This document shows positions 1 through 8,659 of a stretch of DNA of 64,000 nt, piece by piece. The notes under the pieces are model-generated. The model did not search any database. It saw only the letters and a program-made list of their open reading frames with translations, and was not told the DNA's origin. Source of the stretch: Alkalihalobacillus sp. LMS39 (GTDB lineage Bacteria > Bacillota > Bacilli > Bacillales > Bacillaceae_F). The stretch spans positions 1,426,001-1,490,000 of the forward strand of contig NZ_CP093300.1 in assembly GCF_022812285.1 (NCBI RefSeq). The letters are read 5' to 3'. The translations under genes and the position numbers were made by a program. Position 1 is the stretch's first letter; the number at the start of each line of letters is the position of its first letter.

Positions 1-1
1 T

Positions 2-1381
2 ACAGAAGACCCAGATAATCCTGGCATTATGAATTCAAATTTAGGAATGTATCGTGTGCAGTTAAGTGGAAATGAGTATGAACTGAATAAAGAAGTCGGT
101 ATTCATTACCAAATCCATCGAGGGATTGGGATTCACCAAGAAAAAGCAAGACGAAAAGGTGAACCATTAAAGGTGAGTATTTTCATAGGAGGTCCACCTT
201 CACATACACTATCCGCTGTTATGCCATTACCTGAAGGGTTAAGTGAAATGACCTTTGCTGGTTTACTTGCTGGACGAAGATTTCGATACAGCTATGTTGA
301 TGGATATTGTGTAAGCCATGATGCAGATTTTGTTATTACCGGTGAAATTCATCCAGGTGAAACAAAACCTGAGGGGCCATTTGGGGATCATTTAGGTTAT
401 TATAGTTTAACGCATGAATTTCCGCTTATGAAGGTTCATAAAGTGTATGCGAGAGAAAATGCGATCTGGCCATTTACGGTTGTAGGACGACCACCACAAG
501 AAGATACGTCTTTTGGTGATTTGATTCATGAATTAACAGGGGATGCGGTGAAATCCGAAGTTCCTGGAGTAAAAGAAGTACATGCTGTTGACGCAGCAGG
601 TGTGCACCCGCTTCTTTTTGCAATTGGAAGTGAGCGATATACGCCGTTTCAACAAGTAAAACAACCTGCAGAACTATTAACGATTGCAAATCGAATTTTA
701 GGAACAGGTCAATTAAGTTTAGCGAAATATTTGTTTATTACCGCAGAAGATGAAATTCCGTTAGATACGCATAAAGAAAAGGAATTTCTAATGTATATTT
801 TAGAAAGAATGGATTTCCATCGTGATATACATTTTCAAACAAATACAACGATTGACACTCTAGATTATTCGGGTACAGGTTTAAATACGGGGAGCAAAGT
901 TGTATTTGCTGCTTATGGTGAGAAGAAAAGAGAGTTATGCAAACAAGTTCCAAAAGAGCTTGCGCAATTAGATGGATTTCATAACGCCAAATTAATTATG
1001 CCTGGTGTTGTGGCAATCGAAAGTGGACCATTTGTTGATGAGAAAAAGACAGCAGAAGAAATGAAGAAACTTAGTGAATCGATTCAAGCAAAAGGGGCTA
1101 TTGAACAGTGTCCATTACTCATCGTATGTGATGATAGTGACTTTATTAGTGCGTCAATGAGCAATTTCCTTTGGGCGACATTTACAAGAAGTAATCCTTC
1201 TCATGACATCCATGGGGTGAATAGTCGGTATGAGCATAAACATTGGGGTTGCGACAATGTCATTATTGATGCGAGAATTAAACCACATCATGCCCCTCCA
1301 CTTGTTCCAGATAAAGAAGTTGAAGCGAACATAGAACGCTTTTTTACAAAAGATGCTGTTTTGTATGGAGTTGTAAAATAA
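2..1381 (+). CDS. UbiD family decarboxylase (5' end outside window)
   Basis: This is the C-terminal 459 residues of a UbiD-family (de)carboxylase. These enzymes use prenylated FMN, made by a UbiX partner, to decarboxylate unsaturated or aromatic acids. The reading frame is open from base 2, and the family motif TEDPDNPGIMNSNLGMYR straddles the first ATG at 29, so that ATG is internal and the true start lies upstream. Other family hallmarks are the HRGIGIH segment, the PEGPFGDHLGYYS motif that holds conserved acidic residues of the active site, and the C-terminal GVNSRYEHKHWG and DARIKPHH motifs. The substrate cannot be told from sequence; menaquinone-pathway or phenolic-acid decarboxylases are both possible. 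A hairpin terminator follows directly. The family call is secure and the substrate is unknown. Confidence 0.9.
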   Translation, partial: TEDPDNPGIMNSNLGMYRVQLSGNEYELNKEVGIHYQIHRGIGIHQEKARRKGEPLKVSIFIGGPPSHTLSAVMPLPEGLSEMTFAGLLAGRRFRYSYVDGYCVSHDADFVITGEIHPGETKPEGPFGDHLGYYSLTHEFPLMKVHKVYARENAIWPFTVVGRPPQEDTSFGDLIHELTGDAVKSEVPGVKEVHAVDAAGVHPLLFAIGSERYTPFQQVKQPAELLTIANRILGTGQLSLAKYLFITAEDEIPLDTHKEKEFLMYILERMDFHRDIHFQTNTTIDTLDYSGTGLNTGSKVVFAAYGEKKRELCKQVPKELAQLDGFHNAKLIMPGVVAIESGPFVDEKKTAEEMKKLSESIQAKGAIEQCPLLIVCDDSDFISASMSNFLWATFTRSNPSHDIHGVNSRYEHKHWGCDNVIIDARIKPHHAPPLVPDKEVEANIERFFTKDAVLYGVVK

Positions 1382-1392
1382 CGACAAAATTT

Positions 1393-1429
1393 GGAGTGCC
1401 TTGAGAAATCATGGTACTCTTTTTTTTGA
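1393..1429 (+). terminator. Rho-independent terminator after the UbiD gene
   Basis: The arms GAGTGCC and GGTACTC (one G-T pair) enclose a short loop and are followed by a run of eight T. It starts 12 bases after the UbiD stop codon. Confidence 0.75.
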
Positions 1430-1430
1430 A

Positions 1431-1541
1431 AGATAAGAAGTATAAAAATTTGGGTATAGCAGTGGAGCTTTGAAAGCTATTTCAAGAAGAGCGAAGGCTC
1501 CGCACTTCGCTTGAAAGAAAAGACGCTCCGCGTTTTTCTTT
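1431..1541 (+). repeat. R2 intergenic repeat, short form
   Basis: This is one of eight copies of a repeat found in the window. It has an AT-rich head (GTATAGCAGTG, then CTTTGAAAGC), the core AGAAGAGCGAAGGCTCCGC, and the tail AAAGACGCTCCGCGTTTTTCTT. The tail can fold as a GAAAA-CGC/GCG-TTTTC hairpin when read from the opposite strand. Together with the adjacent R1 element it fills the 343-base gap between the UbiD and MocR genes. Confidence 0.75.
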
Positions 1542-1556
1542 AATGAGTAGGCTGTC

Positions 1557-1736
1557 TGGACATTTGTTCCGTTATTTCTTAAGAAGTGCTCTTTTTTAAA
1601 ACATTATCGGACATTGTTTCCGCTATTCACAATAAAATGGATGGGAGATAGCGGAGGAATAGTAGAATTGCGGAACAGATGTCCGTTAAAAGGTTAAAAA
1701 GCGTATTTTCATTGAAATAACGGATCAAATGTCCGA
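1557..1736. repeat. R1 nested-palindrome repeat, copy 1
   Basis: Four roughly 20-base units occur in the order forward, forward, reverse, reverse. Forward units (at 1557 and 1608) read like GGACATTTGTTCCGTTAT. Reverse units (at 1670 and 1716) read like GCGGAACAGATGTCCG. Unit 1 pairs with unit 4 and unit 2 with unit 3. Units 1 and 4 share the variant GTTAT/ATAAC in place of GCTAT/ATAGC, a compensatory change that supports pairing. The last unit runs into the 3' end of the MocR gene and provides its final codons and stop. Confidence 0.8.
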
Positions 1737-3125
1737 AACGTGAAGAGAGAGTGCTTTATGTAACGTGGATACCCCTTCTTTAATTTGGGATTCTGTTAAA
1801 TGACCAAAGCCGATAATTAGTTTTTGGTAATGTTGTCCTTTATTAATAGAATGAGTCTCAACCGGATAAATGCGAACACCAGCAGAATGGATGGCTTTAA
1901 CGAAGGAAGGTGAAAAATTCACATTATTAAAATGGGTAATGACATGTAAGCCTGTCAGCGAACCAGAGACAGTGACTTTCCCAGAAAAATGTTTCTCTAG
2001 TTCATCTAATAAGCAGTCTCTTCTTTTTTTATAGATTTTCTTCATTTTGTAAATATGTCGTTCTAAATAGCCTTCTTCAATAAAATTAGCTAAAACAAGT
2101 TGTTCTAAACATGGAGTATGAAGGTCGGTAAACCATTTAATTGTTTTGCATTGTTCAATGAACTGTGGAGGCAAAACGAGATAACCAAGCCTAAGTCCTG
2201 GTGACAAAATTTTACTAAATGAGCCAACATAAATGACACGGTTTGGATCAAGGCCTTGGAGTGATGGAACGGGTGTCCCTTCATATCGAAATTCACTGTC
2301 ATAGTCATCTTCAATAATATAACATGCTTTCATTTTGGCATAGGCTAGCAGTTCGATTCGACGTTGAATCGGTAATGTACTTCCTAGAGGAAATTGGTGT
2401 GATGGTGTAACAAAGATACATGCTGGCTTCTCGTTATGAGGAAGGAGATGTGTTTGCATCCCTTCTTTATCAACAGGAATAGGGTATAACGTAGCTCCTG
2501 TTGAAGAAAAAATGGTTTGAATATCTTTTGTAATCGGATCTTCAATGAGCATTTTGTCACCTTGAGTGAGCAATAGTTTGGTAAGCATAGACAATGCTTG
2601 TGTCGCACCAGAAGTCACGACAATTTGATTTGGATGGCAGCAGACACCACGTGTTTTTTTTAGGTAACGGGATAAAACTTGTCTAAAAACAGGGTGGCCT
2701 TCTGGGTTTCCGTAATTAAAAATGTAATCCTCGCTTGTTAAACAAATGGTTTGCAGTAATTTACTCCATGTTTTTCGAGGGAAAAAAGATAAATCTGGAA
2801 TTCCTGAGCGAAAATCAATAATAGCACTTTTCCCTACTTTTTCTTCTGTAAAAAAGTTTTCAGTTCCTTTTTCAACAGGGAAGTAAGCCCCCTCTGCTAC
2901 AAATGTGCCTGCTCCCTGTTTGGTAACTAAAAATCCTTCGGCAATCAACTGGTCATAAGCTTCTAATACAACATTTCTTGATATGTGTAACTGATTTGAA
3001 AGTAACCGAGTCGAAGGTAAACGTTCGCCTTCATGCAACTCGCCTTTTAATATCTTTTCTCGTAGCTTTGAATACAGTTGTTTCATTAATGGAATGTTTG
3101 TGTTTTTCTCAATATGTATCCACAT
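1725..3125 (-). CDS. MocR/PdxR-type transcriptional regulator (GntR HTH + aminotransferase fold)
   Basis: This 466-residue protein has a GntR winged helix-turn-helix at about residues 1-70 (PLMKQLYSKLREKILKGEL, then LPSTRLLSNQLHISRNVV). A class-I aminotransferase-like domain follows from about residue 110. It contains the PLP-site region SFSKILSPGLRLGYL, whose lysine would bind PLP, and a YIIEDDYDSEFRY segment. This is the standard MocR architecture and length. The AGGAGG-like site GGGGAGGAAAG precedes the ATG. It is divergent from the EamA exporter across about 150 bases, so it probably controls that exporter and itself, a common MocR arrangement; this is inference. The last residues and stop codon come from the R1 repeat. 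Confidence 0.9.
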   Translation of the reverse strand: MWIHIEKNTNIPLMKQLYSKLREKILKGELHEGERLPSTRLLSNQLHISRNVVLEAYDQLIAEGFLVTKQGAGTFVAEGAYFPVEKGTENFFTEEKVGKSAIIDFRSGIPDLSFFPRKTWSKLLQTICLTSEDYIFNYGNPEGHPVFRQVLSRYLKKTRGVCCHPNQIVVTSGATQALSMLTKLLLTQGDKMLIEDPITKDIQTIFSSTGATLYPIPVDKEGMQTHLLPHNEKPACIFVTPSHQFPLGSTLPIQRRIELLAYAKMKACYIIEDDYDSEFRYEGTPVPSLQGLDPNRVIYVGSFSKILSPGLRLGYLVLPPQFIEQCKTIKWFTDLHTPCLEQLVLANFIEEGYLERHIYKMKKIYKKRRDCLLDELEKHFSGKVTVSGSLTGLHVITHFNNVNFSPSFVKAIHSAGVRIYPVETHSINKGQHYQKLIIGFGHLTESQIKEGVSTLHKALSLHVSDI

Positions 3126-3279
3126 TTTCTTTCCTCCCCTTTTATATTGGTACCTTGAAATTTTAAATTAAGTGGTTCTTTTTTCTACCAGTTTACCATG
3201 ATAGCTTTATAGATGTTAGGAAAGGGAGGAGAAATATGGGAGTTATAAATGAGAAGTTATGTTTTGAAAGGAAGGACAC

Positions 3280-4200
3280 ATGAGCCGCTTATATCAAAGT
3301 TATTTGTACATTATCATCGCTATGGTAATTGTAGGTAGTTCTGTAGTTGTTGGGAAAGTGCTAGTGAGTCGAATTCCAGTATTTTTAGCATCAGAGTTTC
3401 GCTTTCTTATCGCCTCACTTATTCTTATTCCGATTTGGGTAATAAAGGAAGGGAGGCCTACGATAGACAAGCGGGAAGGAGTTTCTTTGTTTTTACAAGC
3501 TTTTTGCGGCGTTTTTTTGTTTAGTATTTTTATGCTCTACGGTTTAAAGGAAACAACCGCTTTAGAAGCAGGGATGTTAACGAGCACACTTCCGGCAATT
3601 GTTGCTTGTATTGCTGTGTTCATATTAAAGGAAAAAATATCAAAACGAACGGCGCTTGGTATCTTGTTTGCTGTGGCAGGGACGATTCTTGTAAATATGA
3701 GTGGTCATGTATCAGAAGTAGGGAGCGTAAATAATCACGTTGTAGGAAATAGCCTTGTTTTAGGAGCTGTGATTAGTGAAGCGCTTTTTATAATTTTAGG
3801 AAAGGCTAGTTCAAAACGTGTTAGCCCATTAACGATAACAACTGTCATGAGTATATGGGGGGTCCTTTTCTTTCTACCATTTTCACTTTATGAGTTGCGG
3901 AAATTTAACTTAGCCGATGTATCATTATTTGACTGGGTGTTCCTTTTGTATTACGGAATTTTTGTGACGGTCCTTGCTTTTTTACTCATGTACAAAGGGA
4001 TAAGTGAAGTTCCAGCAAGTCATGCTGGTGTCGCAACGTCAGTTCTTCCGTTAGCTGCTGTTGTTTTGTCGGTTATTTTTTTACAGGAACCATTTTCTAT
4101 CCTTCATGGAGTTGGCCTTTTATGTGTATTGCTTGCCATCTATATCATTTCCACAAAAGAAAAACAGAAAAAGGAGAAAGTCCGGGAAGTAGAATCATAA
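3280..4200 (+). CDS. EamA/DMT-superfamily transporter
   Basis: This 306-residue membrane protein has about ten hydrophobic helices and two EamA halves (about residues 8-140 and 160-292), the usual size for the drug/metabolite transporter superfamily. The halves show typical sequence such as ETTALEAGMLTSTLPA in the first and EVPASHAGVATSVLPLAAV in the second. Members export amino acids, metabolites or drugs; the substrate is not identifiable here. The start is supported by GAAAGGAAGG upstream of the ATG. It is divergent from the MocR-type gene, which suggests regulation by that protein and possibly a PLP- or amino-acid-related substrate. The 3' end contains one arm of a terminator. Confidence 0.9.
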   Translation: MSRLYQSYLYIIIAMVIVGSSVVVGKVLVSRIPVFLASEFRFLIASLILIPIWVIKEGRPTIDKREGVSLFLQAFCGVFLFSIFMLYGLKETTALEAGMLTSTLPAIVACIAVFILKEKISKRTALGILFAVAGTILVNMSGHVSEVGSVNNHVVGNSLVLGAVISEALFIILGKASSKRVSPLTITTVMSIWGVLFFLPFSLYELRKFNLADVSLFDWVFLLYYGIFVTVLAFLLMYKGISEVPASHAGVATSVLPLAAVVLSVIFLQEPFSILHGVGLLCVLLAIYIISTKEKQKKEKVREVES

Positions 4201-4216
4201 TCTCCCCGGACCTTTT
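4180..4216. terminator. Bidirectional terminator between the EamA and lipoprotein genes
   Basis: The arms GTCCGGG and CCCGGAC flank the EamA stop codon. CCTTTTCG follows on the plus strand, and CTTTCTCCTTTTTC follows on the minus strand. It serves the two converging genes. Confidence 0.65.
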
Positions 4217-4221
4217 CGTCA

Positions 4222-5349
4222 TTATTGAAAATGTTCGTCATGATATTTTTGTAAAGTATCAACGGGATGTAACCAGTCTTGTTTAATCGATTCAACGAGC
4301 TTTAGTTGTTCAGCTTTATTATAATCGTAGGTGCTCTCTGGATCGGGAGAACCATTCTCGAGGAGCCAAGAATCATGTAAAGTAAAATGATGATTAATTT
4401 TCCATTGGTCTTTATATTTTTGTAAAATAGCTAATGACGAATTATTTTTATTCCAATTATTTGAGGAGTCAAATTCTTGTTCTTGTCGAAATTCATATGT
4501 AACATGAACAATAGCAGTAGCACCATTTGAATATAGAGGTTCAATAAATGTAGTGTCTCGTTTTACATTTACTTGTTCTCTTTCCTCCATAAAATCATGA
4601 TCCACAGGTGTTAAATTAGGATGTCTAGTCGAATTCCATCCGTTCACATCACGACTGTTAAAAGCCTCATCTGCCTGTTCAAATAATTGTTTGATGTCTG
4701 CAGCTTCTTCCTCTGTCACAGCCTTTTCTGAGTGAAAGTCATAAAAGGTTTGGAGAGGATTAAGGTTTTCGTTTTTTATTTTTTCGATTAACTCTAGTTG
4801 ATCCATTTCCTTATAATTATTAGTGGAAAGAGGGTTCTCAGTACCATCTTCGAGTAACCATGCCTCTCGTAATGTCCAACTATCGTACTTTTTCCATTCA
4901 TTATTATACTCTACAAAAACGACCATCGTTGTGAAGTTTGAATTCCAATTGTCATTAATGTCATATTCCTTATCCTGCCGAAACTCGAACTTGCACAAGA
5001 CAACAGCAATACCATCTTTCGTCAATAATGTATCAACAAAAACGGTCCGTCTTTGTACTTTTGCCTGTTTAATGGTATCCATAAATTGTTGATCATAAAA
5101 TCGATAACCGTCAGGATGATTCACGGAATTCCAACCAGCTAAATCATAATCATTGTAATATTCATCTAGGTCATAAATGATTGCTTCGAGTGACCGTTCA
5201 TCTTCAAGTAAGATGACATGGTCATTTTTTTCGGTGCTTTCTTGTGATATTGCTTGTTTCATAGCGTCTTCTACTCGGTCTGATGGAGATTGCGAGCACC
5301 CGATTATCAATAATGATGAGGTTATAGCTAAGAGTGTTTTGTTTCTCAT
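4222..5349 (-). CDS. Lipoprotein with two tandem homologous domains
   Basis: This 375-residue protein has a lipoprotein signal peptide ending in a LIIGCS lipobox, so the mature protein is expected to be attached to the outer face of the membrane through Cys18. The rest consists of two related units of about 150 residues. Each has a GWNS-HP motif (GWNSVNHP and GWNSTRHP), a KFEFRQDKEYD or YEFRQEQEFD strand, a NNWN-like segment, and an AWLLEDG or SWLLENG strand. The layout resembles NTF2/SnoaL-like folds, but I do not recognise a named family. The start is supported by AAAGGAGC. It is convergent with the EamA gene and is followed upstream by a VanZ-like gene on the same strand. The function is unknown. 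Confidence 0.75.
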   Translation of the reverse strand: MRNKTLLAITSSLLIIGCSQSPSDRVEDAMKQAISQESTEKNDHVILLEDERSLEAIIYDLDEYYNDYDLAGWNSVNHPDGYRFYDQQFMDTIKQAKVQRRTVFVDTLLTKDGIAVVLCKFEFRQDKEYDINDNWNSNFTTMVVFVEYNNEWKKYDSWTLREAWLLEDGTENPLSTNNYKEMDQLELIEKIKNENLNPLQTFYDFHSEKAVTEEEAADIKQLFEQADEAFNSRDVNGWNSTRHPNLTPVDHDFMEEREQVNVKRDTTFIEPLYSNGATAIVHVTYEFRQEQEFDSSNNWNKNNSSLAILQKYKDQWKINHHFTLHDSWLLENGSPDPESTYDYNKAEQLKLVESIKQDWLHPVDTLQKYHDEHFQ

Positions 5350-5377
5350 GATAGGCTCCTTTCTAACAGAAATGCAT

Positions 5378-5974
5378 TTATCTTTTCAAATGTACGACCT
5401 TTTGCACGAATGTAAATAGAAAATACCCAATGCAGAATCCTATGACATTTAAAATTAAGTCGTCTATATCTAAGCTGCCACGTTTTGTAGCATATTGTAA
5501 ACTCTCAACGATACTTATGGACAAAATCGAAATACAAAGCAATAGAATCAACCTAGGTGTTTTTGAAATAAAGCGATAATACAATCCAAATGGGATGAAT
5601 AAGCCAATGTTAGCACTTAAGTTATAAAAGGCAATCAACGATGAAACGTGGCCCGTGAAGTAAAATCGGATCGTTTCAAACGGTATGAGGTTAATTGTTC
5701 CGTATTGTTGATTTTCAGGCCGAAAAAATAACAAGATAAAAAGTGATATCGTGTAAAGACTCATCACTACATGGAGCCATGTTGAAGCGAGTGTGACCGT
5801 TTGTTTTGTGATAAGAAAAGCAATCATACAAAAAGTAACGGTAAAAACAGTCCAAACAACAACAATAACGACAGGATGTAAATAAGAAATGAGTTTCATC
5901 CAAATCGGTAAAAGTAAAAAGAATCCAAGTTGTGAAGCGAAGATAGAATATTGTTTTTTCATTAAAGTTCTCAT
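5378..5974 (-). CDS. VanZ-like membrane protein
   Basis: This 198-residue membrane protein has about five hydrophobic segments. The segment NLIPFETIRFYFTGH, the NIGLFIPFG motif, and the C-terminal SLDIDDLILNVIGFCIGY are diagnostic of the VanZ-like family. VanZ itself confers low-level teicoplanin resistance, but most chromosomal homologues have no known role. It lies 28 bases upstream of the lipoprotein on the same strand and could be cotranscribed with it. The Shine-Dalgarno site is weak, and an internal ATG five codons downstream (MKKQYS) is an alternative start. Confidence 0.8.
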   Translation of the reverse strand: MRTLMKKQYSIFASQLGFFLLLPIWMKLISYLHPVVIVVVWTVFTVTFCMIAFLITKQTVTLASTWLHVVMSLYTISLFILLFFRPENQQYGTINLIPFETIRFYFTGHVSSLIAFYNLSANIGLFIPFGLYYRFISKTPRLILLLCISILSISIVESLQYATKRGSLDIDDLILNVIGFCIGYFLFTFVQKVVHLKR

Positions 5975-6130
5975 CTACTTTCTTGTATAAATAGCAGTTT
6001 TTGCTACTATTCTATAATGAAAGGTTCAATTAGAATTGTAAAGTATTTTTGGTTGAAAACCCCTTCTTATATCGCTAATTAGTAATATGCGATATTATGA
6101 GGTAAATAGAATGATCACTAGGAGGTTACA

Positions 6131-6670
6131 ATGAAAAAATATTTAGACGGAAAAAGAGTGTATTTACGTCCATTTGAGGAAGGGGATGCTATTCATATAT
6201 ACGAAGCATTACTTAATTCTGAATTTAGAAAATTAACAGGGACACAAACTTTTTTTGCGATTGACGATATTAAAGCGGCCTATGAGAAATTTAAAGAAGA
6301 CCGTACCCGTCTTGATTTTACGATTATGTTAAAAGAAACTGGAGCCGTTATCGGGGACGTGGCATTAAATGAAATCGATTATTTAAATAATAATGGGAAT
6401 GTAAGAATTGGGATTTACGACCAAGAACACTATGGAAAAGGGTATGGTCCAGAAGCATTGCAGTTATTGTTAGAATATGGGTTTGAAGTATGTAACTTAT
6501 ATCGGATTAGTTTAAATGTATTTGAATATAATAAACGCGCCATCAAAGCTTATGAAAAGCTAGGATTTGTGAAAGAGGGCGTGTTAAGAGGTGAACTCCT
6601 TTACGATGGAACCTATTACGATAATATTCTAATGAGTATTCTACGTCCTGAGTTTAAAACAGAAAATTGA
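6131..6670 (+). CDS. GNAT N-acetyltransferase, RimJ/RimL-like
   Basis: This 179-residue single-domain GNAT protein begins GKRVYLRPFEEGDA, typical of the RimJ/RimL/SpeG-like branch. The acetyl-CoA loop is seen at HYGKGYGPEALQLLLEY, followed by the conserved LNVFEYNKRAIKAYEKLGF segment. Such enzymes acetylate protein N-termini, small amines or antibiotics; the substrate is unknown. The AGGAGG site at the ATG is strong. The stop codon is directly followed by an R2 repeat whose hairpin probably ends the transcript. A small inverted repeat (TATCGC/GCGATA) lies about 40 bases before the start. Confidence 0.9.
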   Translation: MKKYLDGKRVYLRPFEEGDAIHIYEALLNSEFRKLTGTQTFFAIDDIKAAYEKFKEDRTRLDFTIMLKETGAVIGDVALNEIDYLNNNGNVRIGIYDQEHYGKGYGPEALQLLLEYGFEVCNLYRISLNVFEYNKRAIKAYEKLGFVKEGVLRGELLYDGTYYDNILMSILRPEFKTEN

Positions 6671-6850
6671 TAAGAAAAACGCGGAGCGTCTTTTCTTTCA
6701 AGCGAAGAGCGGAGCCCTGCCCGCTTTTGACAGTGAACCCCAAGTGCTCTTCTTGGGGTGAAACGCGCAGGTGCGCAGCCTTCGCTCTTCTAGAGTAAGC
6801 TTTCAAAGCCTCACTGCTATACCAAAATTTCTATACTTTCTTATCTTTCA
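6671..6850 (-). repeat. R2 intergenic repeat, long form
   Basis: This is a reverse-orientation R2 copy that begins at the base after the GNAT stop codon. Read on the plus strand it opens with AAGAAAAACGCGGAGCGTC and then TTTTCTTTC, a GAAAA-CGC/GCG-TTTTC terminator-like hairpin. It includes the extra module of the long form, with inverted CCCCAAG/CTTGGGG arms and AAAAGCGGGCAGGG on the other strand. The remainder matches the GTATAGCAGTG head of other copies. Confidence 0.8.
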
Positions 6851-6891
6851 AGAAAAGGCCTAAAGAATGAGGGATTCTTTAGGTCTTTTCC
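6851..6891. terminator. Terminator between the GNAT and HTH-TPR regulator genes
   Basis: The arms CCTAAAGAAT and ATTCTTTAGG are flanked by A-rich and T-rich tracts on both sides, so the hairpin can work in both directions. It lies 18 bases beyond the regulator's stop codon on the minus strand. Confidence 0.75.
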
Positions 6892-6909
6892 TTTACTAGG
6901 AAATAGTGT

Positions 6910-8175
6910 TTACACGGTATACTTATAGATTTTTTTCCTAGATTCATTCACAAGAGAATAATAGTAAGTTGAATTTTTATATTTAAAATCATTGGCATAA
7001 TATTCAGCAAGCATTTCTGCATAACGAGCCACATAATACCATATTTGTTTTTCTTCAAAATATGGAATAACCTCTTCTTTTAGCATCGCTTCAAATAACA
7101 GAGGGTTATCTTTTTGAACTTGATGTTTCATCACTTGAAAATGATGTACAAACTCGATTTTTTTTAATTTTTCAGCGAGGTGATGTCCGTCCTCAATCCA
7201 TCTCAACGTTTTAGGATAATCCCCACTCATAAAGCAAGTTCTCGCAAGCCGGTAATACGTTCGGACGTTTTGGATAGCATCTTCCTCATGATAGTACTTC
7301 ATACTCGTTGTATAAAATTGCATCGCTTTTTGATAATTTCCTTGACTGTAAAATAAATAACCAAGATTATGATACGTTACACCAATTTGAATATTATCAT
7401 GAATGAGATTTGCGACACGAAGACCATCATAAAGGTGCTTTTCGGCTTGAGTATAGTTTTGCACTCGTGTTTCATTGACACCAAGGAGATTTTGGCAGTC
7501 AATGCTTCTTGCATAGTTGCATTCTTGTATAAAACTTGATAAAGCCAGTTGTGCATATTTAACAGAATAATAAGTGCGGTGCATGTGCATGTTTACTAAT
7601 GATAAATGATAATAGATTTCTGGGTCTTGTATTCGAAGGTCGTTATGGATTTTTTCTGCTTGTTGGTAATCTTGTAACGCAGCTAAGTAATCTGCTTTTT
7701 TAAACGAAAATAAACCAGAAAACAAATAATAATAATACTGCAAATGAGGGTCTAATTTTCCCTTTACTTTTGTTAATTTGCAAAGCAGTGTACTAGCTTC
7801 ATCTAAATCTTGCATTAAAAGTTTGTATCGGAAAGTAAAGAGCGTGTGCTTAACGAGAATCGTTGGATTTTGAAATTGTCCGACTTGTTTTTCTAACACT
7901 AGATATAATCTAGTAGCTTCTTGTTTATCCCTGTCGCAAAGGCGGTTATACCATAAGTCTAGTTGTTCATTAAAACAACTTTCATTTTCAGTTGAATCAA
8001 TATCAGACAACGATACACCGAGTCGCTTGCATAAATGTTCTAACATATGATGGCTAGGAGCTTCATGGCCATTTTCAATTTTACTTAAGTGTGAAATAGA
8101 ACAAATTCCTTGTGCAAGCTGTTCTTGTGTTAAGCCTTTTAGTTTTCTAAAATAATAAATTTTTTGTCCAAACAT
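6910..8175 (-). CDS. HTH-TPR transcriptional regulator (RRNPP/NprR-like, orphan)
   Basis: This 421-residue protein has an Xre-type helix-turn-helix at residues 1-60 (RKLKGLTQEQLAQGICSISHLSKIENG). A long all-helical array of tetratricopeptide-like repeats follows (for example YHNLGYLFYSQGNYQKAMQFY). The architecture and length match NprR/PlcR-type RRNPP regulators, which bind short secreted peptides through the TPR part. The chosen ATG (MFGQKIYYF) has GGAGG five bases upstream; the ATG five codons earlier lacks a site. No pheromone-like small gene follows the stop codon; a terminator does. It is divergent from the secreted subtilase gene, as expected if it controls that protease. Peptide dependence is inference. 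Confidence 0.85.
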   Translation of the reverse strand: MFGQKIYYFRKLKGLTQEQLAQGICSISHLSKIENGHEAPSHHMLEHLCKRLGVSLSDIDSTENESCFNEQLDLWYNRLCDRDKQEATRLYLVLEKQVGQFQNPTILVKHTLFTFRYKLLMQDLDEASTLLCKLTKVKGKLDPHLQYYYYLFSGLFSFKKADYLAALQDYQQAEKIHNDLRIQDPEIYYHLSLVNMHMHRTYYSVKYAQLALSSFIQECNYARSIDCQNLLGVNETRVQNYTQAEKHLYDGLRVANLIHDNIQIGVTYHNLGYLFYSQGNYQKAMQFYTTSMKYYHEEDAIQNVRTYYRLARTCFMSGDYPKTLRWIEDGHHLAEKLKKIEFVHHFQVMKHQVQKDNPLLFEAMLKEEVIPYFEEKQIWYYVARYAEMLAEYYANDFKYKNSTYYYSLVNESRKKIYKYTV

Positions 8176-8659
8176 AAGAACCTCCATCAAATAGATTTTC
8201 GAAATGTTTTACAGACAAATCTACAGATCAAAAAGATAGTTTAATCATAAGGATCTCATTATAAACAGTCAATATTTTAGGGAATATTGTGAAAAATCGA
8301 TAAATTTTACCTAGTATCTCTTGAAATTTGTTCTATATTTCCCAATAACAAAAAAGCTGTTCTACTGATAGAATAAAAGTAGAAACAAAGATGGTAGATT
8401 TTGAAAGATATAGAAAAAGTGTAATAGCTGTTTGGAAATCGCCTATACACAAATAAAGAGCTTGTCATTGTTTTTATGAAAAGTTATTTCCAGTTTTCCA
8501 ATGCGATTTTCATTGGAAAAGATAATATACAAAATAAAAATGAGAGGAGGAATAGGAGGTCAATCAAAAAAAGTGGACTAGGTTGAATAGTCTATGAAAA
8601 ATGGCGGACATCATTGTATTTGCATAAATCAGAATATTAGAAAAATAGGAGGAATGAAA
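8176..8659. promoter_or_regulatory. Divergent control region with a perfect inverted repeat
   Basis: The AT-rich gap between the HTH-TPR regulator and the subtilase holds no convincing gene. At 8494-8520 there is a perfect inverted repeat, TTTTCCAATG and CATTGGAAAA, with a 7-base spacer. It could be an operator or a leader hairpin. A second Shine-Dalgarno-like stretch (AGGAGGAATAGGAGG, about 8546) precedes no usable start codon. The AGGAGG at 8647-8652 defines the subtilase start. Confidence 0.55.

Noticed and set aside
8594-8659. Subtilase start at the ATG at 8594
   Set aside because: It would place 22 polar residues before a perfect signal peptide; AGGAGG fits the ATG at 8660.
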